64,000 nt of DNA from Scatophagus argus (taxonomy: Eukaryota; Chordata; Actinopteri; Scatophagidae). Below the pieces are notes generated by a model. It was not told the origin of the DNA and did not search any database. It saw nothing but the letters and a program-made list of their open reading frames with translations. Below are positions 1 to 11,493 of this stretch, in pieces; position 1 is the stretch's first letter; each line of letters starts with the position of its first letter. The translations under genes were made by a program, and so were the position numbers. The stretch spans positions 10,256,802 through 10,320,801 of the forward strand of contig NC_058512.1 in NCBI RefSeq assembly GCF_020382885.2, in the 5' to 3' direction.

Positions 1-1037
1 ATAAGCTCTACCCTCTCTGCCAACCCCTCCCTGTCTCTCACACACACACGTACAGTAAATAAATCCCTCCACAGATGTTATCTCTATATATTTAATAGCA
101 CAGATGGATGCTGTGTGGGACTAATGGATGCCGATGGTTGAATAAATAGTATATAAATGTATTTTATGTATGGACTGGAATCCTATTCACCCTCTCTCGT
201 TTGGTTGGACGTGTTTGTCATTGACATCTCTTTACATGGGAATGCCAGGGGAGGTCTACCCCCCCAAACCTAGGTGAATAAAGATTAAATAAATGATACA
301 AATGACTATGTGTGGCGTGCACCTGTTATCTGTGAAGCTGCAGAGTTCTGATTTTCATTTTATTGTTTGGACTAGCACTTTTGAAGTTGGCCCATTTCAA
401 TATATGTTTTTACCCAGTTATAGTAAATACTGATATAGATTTTAAGGAGTTAATTACTGGATTTATTATTTTCAAGTGGGTTTTCTGCACAGCTTTTTAT
501 AAAAAAACAAAAAACAATTGTACCAGTTACTGTGAGGACCATCCCTTAATTTACATCCTGTTCCTTCTATTTAATTTAGAAATAGCTTTGATGCTTCTAA
601 ATCTAATCTGAAACAATTAGTTAATTCATCCATCAACTGAAAATTTATCATGAAGGATTTTTATAAGTAATGAATTGTTTGAGCCCTTCACTGGATCCAA
701 TTTCTCAAATGTGAGGATTGGCTACTTTTTATATCATTGTGATTGTATTCAGCCTTTGAACTGACATTTCATAGATTAAAAGATTAATAACATTGATTGC
801 AGGTCGGGGCACACAACATAATCATCAGCTGTTGCCTCAGTTCATATTTGCACCACATAAAGAAAGTCAGTCATATCATGTTGACATACAGCATGTGGGT
901 ATTTGACAGATATGTGATGATAAGTGTATTCCTTTCATGTTGCACAAATACACCAAGACAAAATGAAAAAGACTTTCAGAGAGTTATATTTACACTATGT
1001 TACTTGACATGTACAGTGAAATATTATGGAAATCAGT
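1..1037. other. Left flank; possible 3' end of an upstream plus-strand gene
   Basis: No coding exon is recognisable here. On the plus strand two AATAAA hexamers occur at 277-282 and 288-293, followed by a GT-rich stretch near 305-320. That is the usual layout of a cleavage site, so the last part of a plus-strand 3' UTR may end near 300. The rest is AT-rich and featureless. Open frames up to about 80 codons have no splice context or recognisable protein character. This is inference only; the gene itself would lie outside the window. Confidence 0.3.
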
Positions 1038-1043
1038 TTTATT
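1038..1043 (-). terminator. Poly(A) signal AATAAA for the C8orf58-like gene
   Basis: AATAAA on the minus strand (TTTATT on plus) about 250 nt beyond the stop codon of the C8orf58-like gene. It is the first canonical hexamer downstream and implies a short 3' UTR. Confidence 0.5.
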
Positions 1044-1293
1044 AACCAATCTGCAGCTTTGACTGGGAAAAAATAAATACAAGTTTGATTTTTGTAAAGT
1101 CGAACTTTGTAGTGCTACAAGATATTTAACTCTCCATCACATCATTATTTATCAGCATAAATTATAAAGGCAATATAGACATAGCAGACATGGCAGATTG
1201 CTACTTCACATGCACTGAATAGGAGGTCATTTTGAAAGCAGTGACAGGGAAGCTTTCTCCTCTTAAGAATAAAACCAAAATGTCCAGCCTCAT

Positions 1294-4200
1294 TTATACA
1301 AGAAGAGTTTTCCTCCTGAACAGCTGGATGAACCGTCGCCGGGCTGAGTTTTTCTCAGCTGACTGCATCTGTTGGCTGAATAGATAAAAAATTCATGAAA
1401 CAGAGCTGAAGCAAGCGATTGTGGAAAGCTGCAAGCGGTATGCAAGCTAACGTTCATTAAAAAAGGGGACAAGATGTTCAAGGGGAACAGAAGCACAGAC
1501 TGAAAATGAACTCCCAGCAAAGCCTCCGCCTCCACTGTGCATTAGCTCTGGACCACTGCATCAGTGTGGCCCGTTGCCACGTTGGACACATGGCACATGA
1601 CACATACATTTCCTCAGAGCATCATGCATCCTGCGTACATGAGATTAATAATACTGCCACCCTCAGAGGTCACAGTAAGAAACATAATATCTCACCTCTT
1701 TCTGTCTCGCAGGGATGTCTCTCTTCCCAAAGACATCATTTTAAACTTCCAGTTCATGTTGATTTTACTCCTCTCCTCCTCTTTAGATTCCTGAGAAGAC
1801 AAAATTATTATTTATACATTATGGGGAACAAACAGAATTAACATATCTCTCATAAAACACACTTATAATTCAGTCAGAATAACATGGATATATTCTCTAG
1901 CGGCTCTTTTGATTGTGGTCATTACTTGTGTCGCGATTATGTGTTTCTACCTGCTTTTTATGGTCTTCCTCTGTCTTCTCCAGCAGGTCATCTGTACTCA
2001 GATGCTGCCCTCTGCAGTCTGCTTTTAACTTTCCTACACCAAGCACACAATAATGTCACCACAGCACACACAAGATTTTTCTCACATGGGAATCCATCTA
2101 AATCATTTAAAAATACATTGAATTAAAAATAGACTATGACTCACTTAAATGCAGCGCTGCAATGGTCGTGTCCGAAGCTGATCTCTGCCGAAAATGTCTG
2201 CGATAGTCTTTCCTCCGCTGGGGTTCACTGGAACTGCACTCTGCCCTTGTTTTATTTTCAGGCCTTCGACAAGAAGAAAGGTCCTCATCAGCACTTTGAA
2301 AGCCGCTCTGACAGGTGTCAAGAGCCTGAAAGAGAACCAAGTGATTGGAGAGACAATGTTGTCACGATTGAATAATAGTAACCCTCAGGCTGCAAGAAGA
2401 CATCAGATCATTAACCAGCTTGACAAGCCCGTGTCATGTTCATAAACACGGTCCACTGTGGAAACTGTGTCATCTTCATAACCGCCTTGCAAAGACACAA
2501 TGCATGAATGTCTTCGGCTGGCTCACCTCCATGTCTTGATACTCCTGTAGGACATTCATCCCCATCTGTAATGCTTGGTTGTGCATCTGTTTTCTAGCAA
2601 TTTCTTCTAACATCTGGCACACCTCCTCCAAGTAGCTGAGCCCCGGACTCAGTCCCTTTTCCTCCGTCTCACTGAGGTCCTGCACACATCAATGATCATT
2701 GAAAAACATTACCTTGTGGGATACAATAAAAACGCAGTACATACAAGTTTAGTTATCTCACTGGTGAAAAATTTTGGAGAAATCTTACGAAATACTGCAG
2801 TATAAATAAATCATAGCCGATATTATCCTGTAGCAATTTTTGGTGGGCACATTATGATGAAGCCCACTGACTTTAGTAACCCCTGACTTTCCTATAGCAA
2901 GATATTTCTAGCAGGTTTCTAGCAAATTTGTGACTTTGAGCTAGTACTGGATGGATGTCATGAAATATGGTGACATACATTCACGTCTCCCTCAGGCTGA
3001 ATTTTAATAACTTTGGTGATCTTCTGATCTTACATTTAGTGCCAAGTCAAATTGACTTAACTCAGTGCTTTGGGTTTACGTGCAGAATTATTTAGCATGC
3101 TTAGATGGTGAAGATGGTTTGCACTTTAGGATCTAAACATCAGAAACGTTTCTGATGTTTAGATGTTAGCAGCAATGTTAGCAGTTATTTTTCATAATCT
3201 GAACATGTGGGATGTAGAATTTTGAAAAGAAGAAAAACCCTCGACCTGTTTAGTCAGAATATCCAGGTTGACTGATTGCTTCACACTTTCTATTAAAACA
3301 TGTTCACAAACATGGCACGACTTCTACAACAGCACAATAAAAATTTAATTACATATAATTATAAAAAGTATAATTACGTTGACTTGCAGTGTGTGGCGTC
3401 TCAGTATTGTATTTCTCAAAGCCTGGCGCACATTCCAAAAAAAGTGAACACACACCCAAACACTAAAAAAACATTGTGAAGTTAATTAAATGCAACTAGT
3501 TCCATTAATCCTATTGTTTCAGTGCCTTTGTGTGCTGTCAGTACAACCTGATTTTCACTTTGAGCTCACCGACTCATTGAAGAGGAATGTCCCCAGTGTG
3601 CTTTAACAAAATCAACTTTCAAATCAACACAAATATTTTCCACCATCTGGCTAACAATGTTTCTGTCACAGTCATCCAAAACACCACAGACTGCTCAACT
3701 TCCCCCACGTGTCTCCATCCATTCCTCCTGTGCCTGTGGGGGGAAAGTCACCTGGGCAGACTGGTTTATGAGCCCTTTCACCAAAGACAAACTCGACGAG
3801 TTGAAAAGCATCAGAAAGAGATCCTGTATGAGTAATGACGTGCCTGCCCTACTTTAAATCTGAGAGCAGCTTGGTGTGTTGCAACCCTTTAACTACAGTT
3901 AAAGTAGAGGCCTTGTCACACCTTTGAGACATTCTCTCGGGCTTTCCTTTTACATTCACCGGCCTGTGCTGTGCAAGACCATGCACGTTACTGTGAAACT
4001 GGTGATGTGACTGGTGTAATGCTGAAACCGCTCCCAAATAAACACAGAGAGAATTGTTTGTATCTCTTCTGTTTTTCCAGAAATGCCACAGCCTTAGATA
4101 TTTGCACACAGTTTGCTTTGTGACAGAAAAAGTATCTCACCTCTAATCTTGTCTGAGCTGGTTGCTTGTAAGAAATCATAGACATCGGTCGTCTTCGAGT

Positions 4201-4770
4201 CAGGCCCATGGGGACTAATGGGTTGACGGTCCTCCTGAGGCCAAAGCTCTCTGACCTCTGACCTCTCACTAACTCCGATGCGTGTCGTTTGGGTAGAAAA
4301 GATGCCCGAGGCTGTCGCCTGAGCACATCGTCCACTGTAAGGGGCAGTGTGTTGTCCTTTATAAGCTTAGAGTGAGTCCTTTGCAGTGCTTCCTCCACTC
4401 TTTGGTGCAAGGCAATAGAGCCTTCCTGAGCTCTGGTGGAACAAAGGCGTGGGGAGGAAGGTGAAGAAGAAGAAGGCAGAGGGGAGGAGAGGACAGGAGA
4501 CTGTGATGTTGAGACTTCTCCTTCTGATGTAAAGGTCTCTATTTCTGTGTTATCTGTTGAGATGGAGCAGGAAGTGGCAGGAAATGACATGTCAGAGCTG
4601 GCTGTCTCCACTCCAGAGTCCACCGATTCTGAGCGCGGGTTAGTCCCCATGGGAGAGGAAAGTGAAGAAGAGTCTTCATCATTATTTTCCTGCCCCTCTG
4701 AGTACGAACACTGACCTTCTTCAGTTATCCAAGCCTCCATGAGGTTTCCAAAGCTCCTGTACAGATTCAT
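1294..4770 (-). CDS. C8orf58-like protein, 407 aa, 6 coding exons
   Basis: Six exons join in phase: 4770-4141, 2679-2527, 2325-2145, 2033-1951, 1790-1696 and 1375-1294 (TAA), 1224 nt in total. All junctions are GT-AG. The start is the first ATG after an in-frame upstream stop. The protein is acidic and Ser-rich at first, with an SVDSGVE motif near residue 50. A helical segment follows with the core LSYLEEVCQMLEEIARKQ (about residues 223-240), and the basic C-terminus ends in LFRRKTLLV. Human C8orf58 has similar DSGVE and YLEHLC..LEQMAR segments, which is why I name the family. No catalytic domain, signal peptide or membrane segment is visible and the function is unknown. It is divergent from fam166b, 1.7 kb away. 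An extra in-phase exon in the 1.46-kb intron 1 cannot be excluded. Confidence 0.72.
2955..3200 (+). repeat. Decayed teleost dispersed repeat in intron 1 of the C8orf58-like gene
   Basis: The stretch beginning ATGGATGTCATGAAATATGG and running through TAATAACTTTGGTGATC resembles a dispersed percomorph repeat that I recognise from its wording. Similar but more decayed text lies at about 41800-41960 and 53520-53610. The classification is from memory; a RepeatMasker run would settle it. Confidence 0.45.
3131..3164. repeat. 34-bp perfect palindrome
   Basis: Two 16-bp arms, ATCTAAACATCAGAAA and its exact reverse complement, are separated only by a central CG, so the whole 34 bp is self-complementary. 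The flanking base pair does not match, so the palindrome ends sharply. It lies inside the decayed repeat in intron 1 of the C8orf58-like gene. Confidence 0.9.
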
Positions 4771-6058
4771 CTCCAGACGTTTGCTCTCTGTCCCTCACAC
4801 CTCTTCTGCTGCTGAGCTGCAACAGGAAAATGAACTCCAGCTTGGACAGCCCACACAGTCATTAGCTGAGGCAAACCGGCGATGCAGAATTCAAAACATC
4901 CCCTCTGATCCGCCTCTGTTTCTTCACCACACCCATCCCCAGCATCTGACCTGTCACAGCGCGGAGGTGCGTGTTCATACCTGCTCCTTCCTGTCACTAA
5001 ATCCTGGGAGGAGAGTGACTCATCGGCTGTGTTATTTGAAATGTTGAAATTGTCCTGACACCAGTAAGAAATTCAAGACATAACAAGTACAGGCTATGAC
5101 ATAGATTTGCTCTGTGCACAGCGGTTACAGAGTGCTTTTCAGATGTAAAGGAATGCTGATAAGTAAAATCACATCAGAGATAAAACAAGTCACAGGACTG
5201 GCACCTTCCACAAGATGAAATGTAAAGAAAATTCACACTTAACACTCCTTTGTTCGTGAGTGTGAAGAGTAACACAATATGTTTGAATTCCTCAGCAGAT
5301 ACAGTGCTATGCTATGTGTGTGTGAAAATGGAAACTGTAAGAAGAAGATGAAACAGTAAACCCCATTTCGTCATTTCAGCAAGATTCATCTGAGAGGAAT
5401 GTGGAGAATGGACAGTCGCATGTGCTGATCTGATCTACATTCCCCAGGTGAACCGAGACAGGATGGGTCATCTGATCGCAGGGTCAATCGCAATCCTGGA
5501 AAAACAAGACAAAAGCAAATTATTTTCAGTTGGTGCACAGTTACATCTGCATGTTAACTGTGATTTAGCTATCCAGTCCACTTGTATTATTTTCTACTTA
5601 AACAACCAACAGTATTGAAACTCCAAATCTCTTGTTCGCTTATTCGTTTCTCTTTGTTTACTTTTATCTTTGTTTGTTTCTGTCTTAAAAGATTTTACAC
5701 ACATTCATATCAGGACTTTAGCTACAACTGTGGACACTGAGTGTTTGTCTTCTGTTAGAACTCGGGGGACTAATCTGGTGGTAGTTACTTTTATCCCACA
5801 GTTAGGGAGAAAATAAATACAAAAAAATGAATTTGATTCATGAAGGCTTTGAAACACTGTTTAGAACTTTATATGGGGACATAAAATGTACAGAAAATAC
5901 AACCGAAAATATACCTCAATAATAAAAATGAAAAATAAAACTAACACTTTTTTCTTCTTGTATACTATACTTTTAATAGTTAAGATACGCGGGGCCCTTT
6001 ATTTAATCTTTATTTATTGCTAATTATGCCGATCACTGTTCCTCCTCCTCATACTCAG

Positions 6059-6072
6059 CCGCTAGGTGGCAC
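6059..6072 (+). promoter_or_regulatory. CTCF-like motif
   Basis: CCGCTAGGTGGCAC fits the CTCF core consensus at 13 of 14 positions. It lies between two divergent genes, where insulator sites are common. A single motif match is weak evidence; binding would need ChIP data. Confidence 0.35.
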
Positions 6073-6422
6073 TGTTGACTAATTCTCAAGAAGCCTCTGT
6101 TTTTAAAAAAATCACTCAATAAAAAACCAGTACAACTTTTCAACACGCGTTTGATCTGTTTTATTCTAATGTCCATTTTCCCTATTTGGGCTCTTTATTT
6201 AGAACCTTATAGACAATAACTTAACAAGCATTTATAGTGCGTATGGGTACATTATTTGCTGGATTTGACATTAAAAAGCGTAACGGACTGTGAATTCCCG
6301 TTTCAAACAGTCTTAAAACAACAACAGCAGTTTTTATATTATCCCGGCAGAAAAAAAGCCTCGTCAGTTGAATGTCGTCGGCCTCTTTCTGTTTGTTTAG
6401 GTTTAATTCTCTGTAGCAACGA

Positions 6423-6429
6423 GTAAACA
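6423..6429 (+). promoter_or_regulatory. Forkhead (FOXJ1-type) motif upstream of fam166b
   Basis: GTAAACA lies 42 bp before the fam166b ATG. FOXJ1, the regulator of motile-cilium genes, binds this core, which suits a ciliary gene. The motif is short and could occur by chance. No convincing RFX X-box was found nearby. Confidence 0.3.
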
Positions 6430-6470
6430 CGGCGTGAAGGCGACCTGCTTCAGCGTCCGACACGATCAAC

Positions 6471-9289
6471 ATGGACAAACACGCCCCTAAATTCAGCAAA
6501 GTTTCACTGACACCTGAGCCATATTATATACCGGGGTAAGTACATGTGTGCCTTTCGAAATGACCAGTTAATTTTAATATTGAGGATAAAATAATATATG
6601 TAACATGACTGCGCAGGTTGGACTGCAAACCAGTAGCCTGTTGTTAAATTCACAGGAGACACATGTCAGCTGTATTGTGATATCCTTGTAAAAATAAACA
6701 ACAAAAAAACAAAACTAAAATTATGGTATAATTACTAATTTAATTATTTGATTAAAGTTTTGTCAGAGTGGCGTTTAATATATGTTGTTGGTAATTTGTC
6801 CCCAAAATATAGACACAGGAGTGCAGTACAATGAGGTTTTTTTTGTTTGTTTGTTTGTTTTTTGTCTACACAAAATATGACTTTGATGTAAATTTCTCAT
6901 AAAGTTTGTGTTAAATATGTTAAAATGATACTATAAATTCACTCCCAACCAATTCAAAAGATGCTGCTGAGTTGCTGTGTTCACCTCAGAACCCCTGTTG
7001 TGTTCAGCTATACAGGGCACTGTCCACAGCTGAAGTACAGTATGGGGAAGTCTTATGCCAAGCTCACAGCCGAGCTGCTCACCAACCCTGAGGTGAGACA
7101 CTCCGATCGCTTGGTCCTCCACACGGCTCAGCCCGACACTGCTCTGACACTGAGCAGCAGTAACGTGAGGGAGGTGATACCTGGATTCACAGGTAGCTAT
7201 CACATACACATAGCTACACCCCCTGGAAAACAGTTTTAATCTTGGGATATGAATATACATGTATGAATATACAAGCAGTTAACTGCCTAGTTATGATGTG
7301 AAATAACTAAATACCAATCAGCACTATGTGTCAGTTATAAGTGAAATCTGGAAGTGAGCATTTACAAGTGTTAGTTTTCACTACACAACAACATGAGACC
7401 ATCAGAAGATGAGGATAATCTGAGCACTTGCTAAATTATTAAGTATAAATGACCAGTTAAGTGGAACAGTGTTGAAAATCAAGATAACACGAACCCAAAA
7501 GCCACATTTATGATATTGTGATGACATTACTGATTGGGGTAAACACCAGGGACAAAATCTATTCCTCTTCCACTGTATTGGGGATGGACGCAGAAATCTC
7601 AGAGACCCATAAACAAAAGTGCCTTCATGAGTAGACACCACATGAAATTTGCTTTAATGTTGCTTTTTTGGTGTTCTAGGGTTCATTCCGAGAAGACAAA
7701 ACCACTTTGCCTGCAGCTACTCTGAAATGTGTCGTAAATCGCTGTCTGAGTTTTACCAGGAGAGAAGAGCAAAGACGCAGTCAGCAGACCTGCTACCTGA
7801 GGTTAACTATGGCAACCAACAATTTGATGTAACCTACACACACCTGATGTCACTCTACTGACCTCATACACACACATAAATGTTGACGCGGCACCGCTGA
7901 ATAGGTTCACACTTGTTTAATTATCCATGGTGGAACTCCAGTGTCAGTTCACTGTAATGTAATCCGCCCAAAGAAAAGAAAAAAAAACTGCTCAGCTTTC
8001 CAGTAGGACCAAATTCAGATTCACTAATTACGCCACATCATTAACCTTTTGTTTTTATACTTAAACGTAATTATTAGCAGTATACTCAATTTTATTGTGG
8101 CACAAATTTCCATTCACTTGAACCACTTGCACAAACTTACTGATGTCAACTTCACTGCAGGTTTACATTAAACACGTGTTTATTGGTATTATTTGTATTG
8201 TTAAGTTGAGTCTTTGTTGCCTGTAAATTTTATGTTAGAACTTATAAACAGCATTGGTATGTGATCAGTTGTGATCTTAGAGCTCTTAAAATCTTTCATG
8301 CATGTTTGATTATTCTCCTTTATGTTTTGGCACAGAGACCAAAACTCCCATTGACAGCAGTCTCTGACAAAGTGTTCATCTACAAGCCCTTGAAGTCCTT
8401 GACCCCTACTTTAAGTCCATATTTAATGGATGCTGATGACCCACACAAGTACTTCATCTCAGGTATCACAGACAACTTTGACAGTTGATTCATATCATAC
8501 ATTTGACATTAAACCTACAGAAGCCTTTTTTTTTCTTGGCAGCAATGGTGTGAACACAACATATCAAATTGATAGTTATACATAACAGTTGTTGTTTGCA
8601 AACAGCTGCCTGTTTGCACATCCGTCAGATTAAAGTAAAATTATCATTCAGTTGTTTTCAGTTGAGATTTTGGAGCTTTTTTTTTATTTGCTGAAAATGG
8701 CATGTGCAATCTTGAGACTAAAAGAGACTGAACGCTGAGAACTGCAGAAATGAGTGATTTTTCTAGACTCATATGAACAACACTGATAATGGTTTGGATA
8801 TATTCTGAAGCATACTATATCACAGAATTCCTGAAATACTCCAGAAGCTCACTGAGTGACGTCTTTTTACAGGTTTTACAGGGCATGTGCCAAAGTCTCG
8901 CTACCTAATTGGCAAAGGTTTCCCCATCATTACCAACCAGGCACTGACCCAGTTTGGGTCACAGCAGCGACGCGACCCCACATCCCAAAACACCTCAGGG
9001 GAGAAGGACAGTACAGTAACTTCCATGCCTAAAATCTATCCAGCAAATACCGGTTTGGTGCCATCATTCACAGGACACATCCCAGGTCAGTGTCAGCAAC
9101 ACATTTCACACTATAAAAGCCTCGTGATCAGCAATTTTATAGTGTCAGTGTTTAAGATCAAGTTAAGCATGTCTAAATCCACACCATCCCACAGGGTACA
9201 AGTTTACCTATGGACATACCTTTGGTCAGCTATCCAAGGAGGCATTAGAAAAGAGTGGCATCAAGAGGATCCTCCTGGAAAAGTCATAA
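6471..9289 (+). CDS. fam166b: Ciliary microtubule inner protein 2B (FAM166B), 277 aa
   Basis: Six exons: 6471-6535, 7008-7192, 7680-7828, 8336-8462, 8873-9085 and 9195-9289 (TAA), 834 nt, with all phases compatible. The predicted 277 residues match the usual FAM166B length (human about 275). The protein holds four copies of a family repeat: YIPGYTGHCPQ.KYSMGKSY, IPGFTGFIPR....CSYSEM, FISGFTGHVPKSRYLIGKGF and VPSFTGHIPGYKFTYGHTFG. These short PGaTGHaP motifs are typical of proteins lining the inside of ciliary doublet microtubules, known for the family from axoneme structures. There is no signal peptide or membrane segment. It is convergent with rusc2, the same arrangement as in human, which supports orthology. 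The ATG sits only 42 bp after a forkhead site. Confidence 0.92.
6838..6863 (+). repeat. (TTTG)n microsatellite
   Basis: T-rich tract with four TTTG units in intron 1 of fam166b. Confidence 0.8.
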
Positions 9290-9305
9290 AACCATCATCC
9301 ACGTT

Positions 9306-9311
9306 AATAAA
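9306..9311 (+). terminator. Poly(A) signal AATAAA for fam166b
   Basis: The first AATAAA after the fam166b stop, 17 nt downstream, giving an unusually short 3' UTR of roughly 40 nt if used. Confidence 0.55.
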
Positions 9312-9447
9312 ACGATTTCAAACTTATCAGGAAGTCCTCAAATTTCCGCACTTTGTGCTGTAGTGCAAAAAAATATACTGGCACACGAATTAACATTTGT
9401 ATTGTTTACTGTGACGAGAAGAAGAAGACGGGTATATATGTTATGTC

Positions 9448-9453
9448 TTTATT
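9448..9453 (-). terminator. Possible poly(A) signal for rusc2
   Basis: AATAAA on the minus strand, about 2.0 kb beyond the rusc2 stop. I saw no better minus-strand hexamer between 9450 and 11490, so rusc2 may have a 2-kb 3' UTR that ends just before the fam166b 3' end. Confidence 0.35.
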
Positions 9454-11493
9454 GACAGACTTTGATTGTCACTGGGCATTAGAGGAAGCATTCAGAAGTT
9501 GAAAAAATTATGATGGGTGGAATAACTTCACATACCTCATGTCGAAGCAGTACATTAAAAATTCTTGTTCCTCTTTTTCATCTAACCATCATTCTATCAA
9601 AATACACCTGACACACATTTAAATACCTGAAACAGCCACAAGATGGCTTATACTTGTGCAACCAAACAAACCTTATTGGAAGACATATTACTTTATATAC
9701 CGAGCAATCCTACACACTTTAAATTTCAGTGCCAGAAAATGTCCAAAACCTATCTCAACAGCTATAAAAACATTTACAAGAAGTTGAGAGATCTATGAAG
9801 TACTGAAGAACAATACTGTACTGTTTGTTAAGTCATGCACCTACAGTAAATCCATGCTGGGAAGTTGCTCAAGAAGGAAAGTTACTGGATATAAAACATC
9901 ACTATCAATCCACAGGGCTGGTGTGTAGAATATCTGCCATTAGTAAAACTGTATTGCTTGTTTTTTTTTCCCACCTAGAATTAAAGGTACAGCTATGGAG
10001 ATAATGATAGTGACTTGAGAGAAATGGATAGTTTGCACCACAAGAATGTCCAACAGTCTACAGCATTCACATTTCGTGACTGATGTTTGCTTACAGGAAA
10101 TACAAAGGACAGTAACCGGTAAGAGAGGAACCTACTTACAGTTATTCCAAAGTACAAGAGGAAATGGCGGAACTGGCCCTCATTCATCACGCTGTTTCTT
10201 GGAACAGAGGTCAGGAACTGCTGTGATAACGATCCAGCAGCTTCTGACTGTATTTACGAGGCTTTATCTCACGTCTAATATGACTATAGATTACAAAAGT
10301 ACACTGGTAAAACAATATTCAGGGAACTTTCTAAGATCACGATCACTTCACACAGAGAACTGGTTGCCACATCAGTTCAAAAGTTCAAACTAAGCCTGGT
10401 TATGGTGTAGTGTTTAATATGTGGAGATTTATGCATCACTATATTAAAATAGATTGCACCACTCAAAATAGTTCTTACTTGGAGACTATTTGTTACTGCA
10501 TATTTATACCACTGACTATTTTATGTTTCACAAAAATAAGACTATAGTTATCGCAAATTACAAAATTAAAATTATGCTAACATCAAATTAAATGACTAGC
10601 TAAATAGTTTCTGTTTGGTTAGCATATTTGGATATTTCCCACTCATTCTGAACTAGGTAAATACTACCAACTCTAAACACATGTATGCATTGGTTATGGC
10701 CACACTCATCTCCACACTTTGTGTTAGTGCTGTGCCAGTGCTTGAGGAAGGTCAGACTGAGCCCATAATCATTATGCATTGGGGGTAGAGGTGCTCTGGC
10801 TTATTTGTACTTCTTTAAACCAATCACATTTGTCTTGGATGGCGCTATGCCCACGGTGCAGCGATGGTGCCCTTGCAAAACAGTGTCACAGAAGGGGAAG
10901 AGAATAATGGCAAGCTTATTCAATAAAGCAAAGTACTAGCTGATTTGACATATAGATTGAATCCTAAAATGGAAGTCATGCTACAGGTTGTGATGCTACA
11001 GAAACTTCCTTGATTGGACAGTGCTACGGAGTTTTTAGTGATGAAAACATTCCTGATACTTCTTGAATCAAAGCTTCAGTCCTTGTTGCAATGGCCTGGT
11101 CCCACCCCTAGGCCCTTTGCTGCATGTCATCCCCTCACTCCGGTGCCTTTCTTATCTCTTTCCAGGTGTCATTATCAGAAATAAAGCACAAATGTCTAAA
11201 TAAATAAATGAAATCTGTCAACATTTAAGATATTCCTAAAGCGGCAATGGTGCAAACAGATTTAATTTGAAACTAGCTAATGAGAAAATAAAGGACTCAC
11301 AAACGTAGTAATGGATTTCCAAATAGCTGGTAAAGCTTGATGAATATGGGCCATTGCCAAAGATCTTGTATTTTTTGTGCTTCTGGTCAGCTCAGTAATG
11401 TGACTGAGCACTGTGTCTATCATGCAATTCAGACTTTTTGTTGTTATAGTGAACCGTCTCCACTCTGTCCTTCAAACAGAGACAATTTACTTC
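9454..11493 (-). other. Probable 3' UTR of rusc2
   Basis: Two kilobases with no coding exon recognisable on either strand. Open frames such as plus 10046-10393 lack splice signals and protein character. Position between the rusc2 stop and a minus-strand AATAAA makes a long 3' UTR the simplest reading. I looked here for an SH3-domain exon and did not find one. Confidence 0.45.

Larger units (their letters stand above)
4771..6470. other. Divergent intergenic region between the C8orf58-like gene and fam166b
   Basis: 1.7 kb between two divergently transcribed start codons, so it should carry both promoters. The left 250 bp may include a 5' UTR exon of the C8orf58-like gene. No TATA box, CpG island or coding exon is clear. 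A CTCF-like site and a forkhead site near the fam166b start are listed separately. Confidence 0.5.

Noticed and set aside
3657-3857. Plus-strand frame with WADWFMSPFTKDKLDELKSIRKR, and the opposite-strand 72-nt segment flanked by CAG and GTGACT
   Set aside because: The plus frame is protein-like but has no splice partner, start context or neighbouring exon. The minus segment is in phase with the C8orf58-like gene but has no family resemblance, so neither was called.
8887-9363. Unspliced 158-codon plus frame
   Set aside because: It merges fam166b exon 5 with intron and the wrong frame of exon 6; the spliced model fits the family length and motif spacing.
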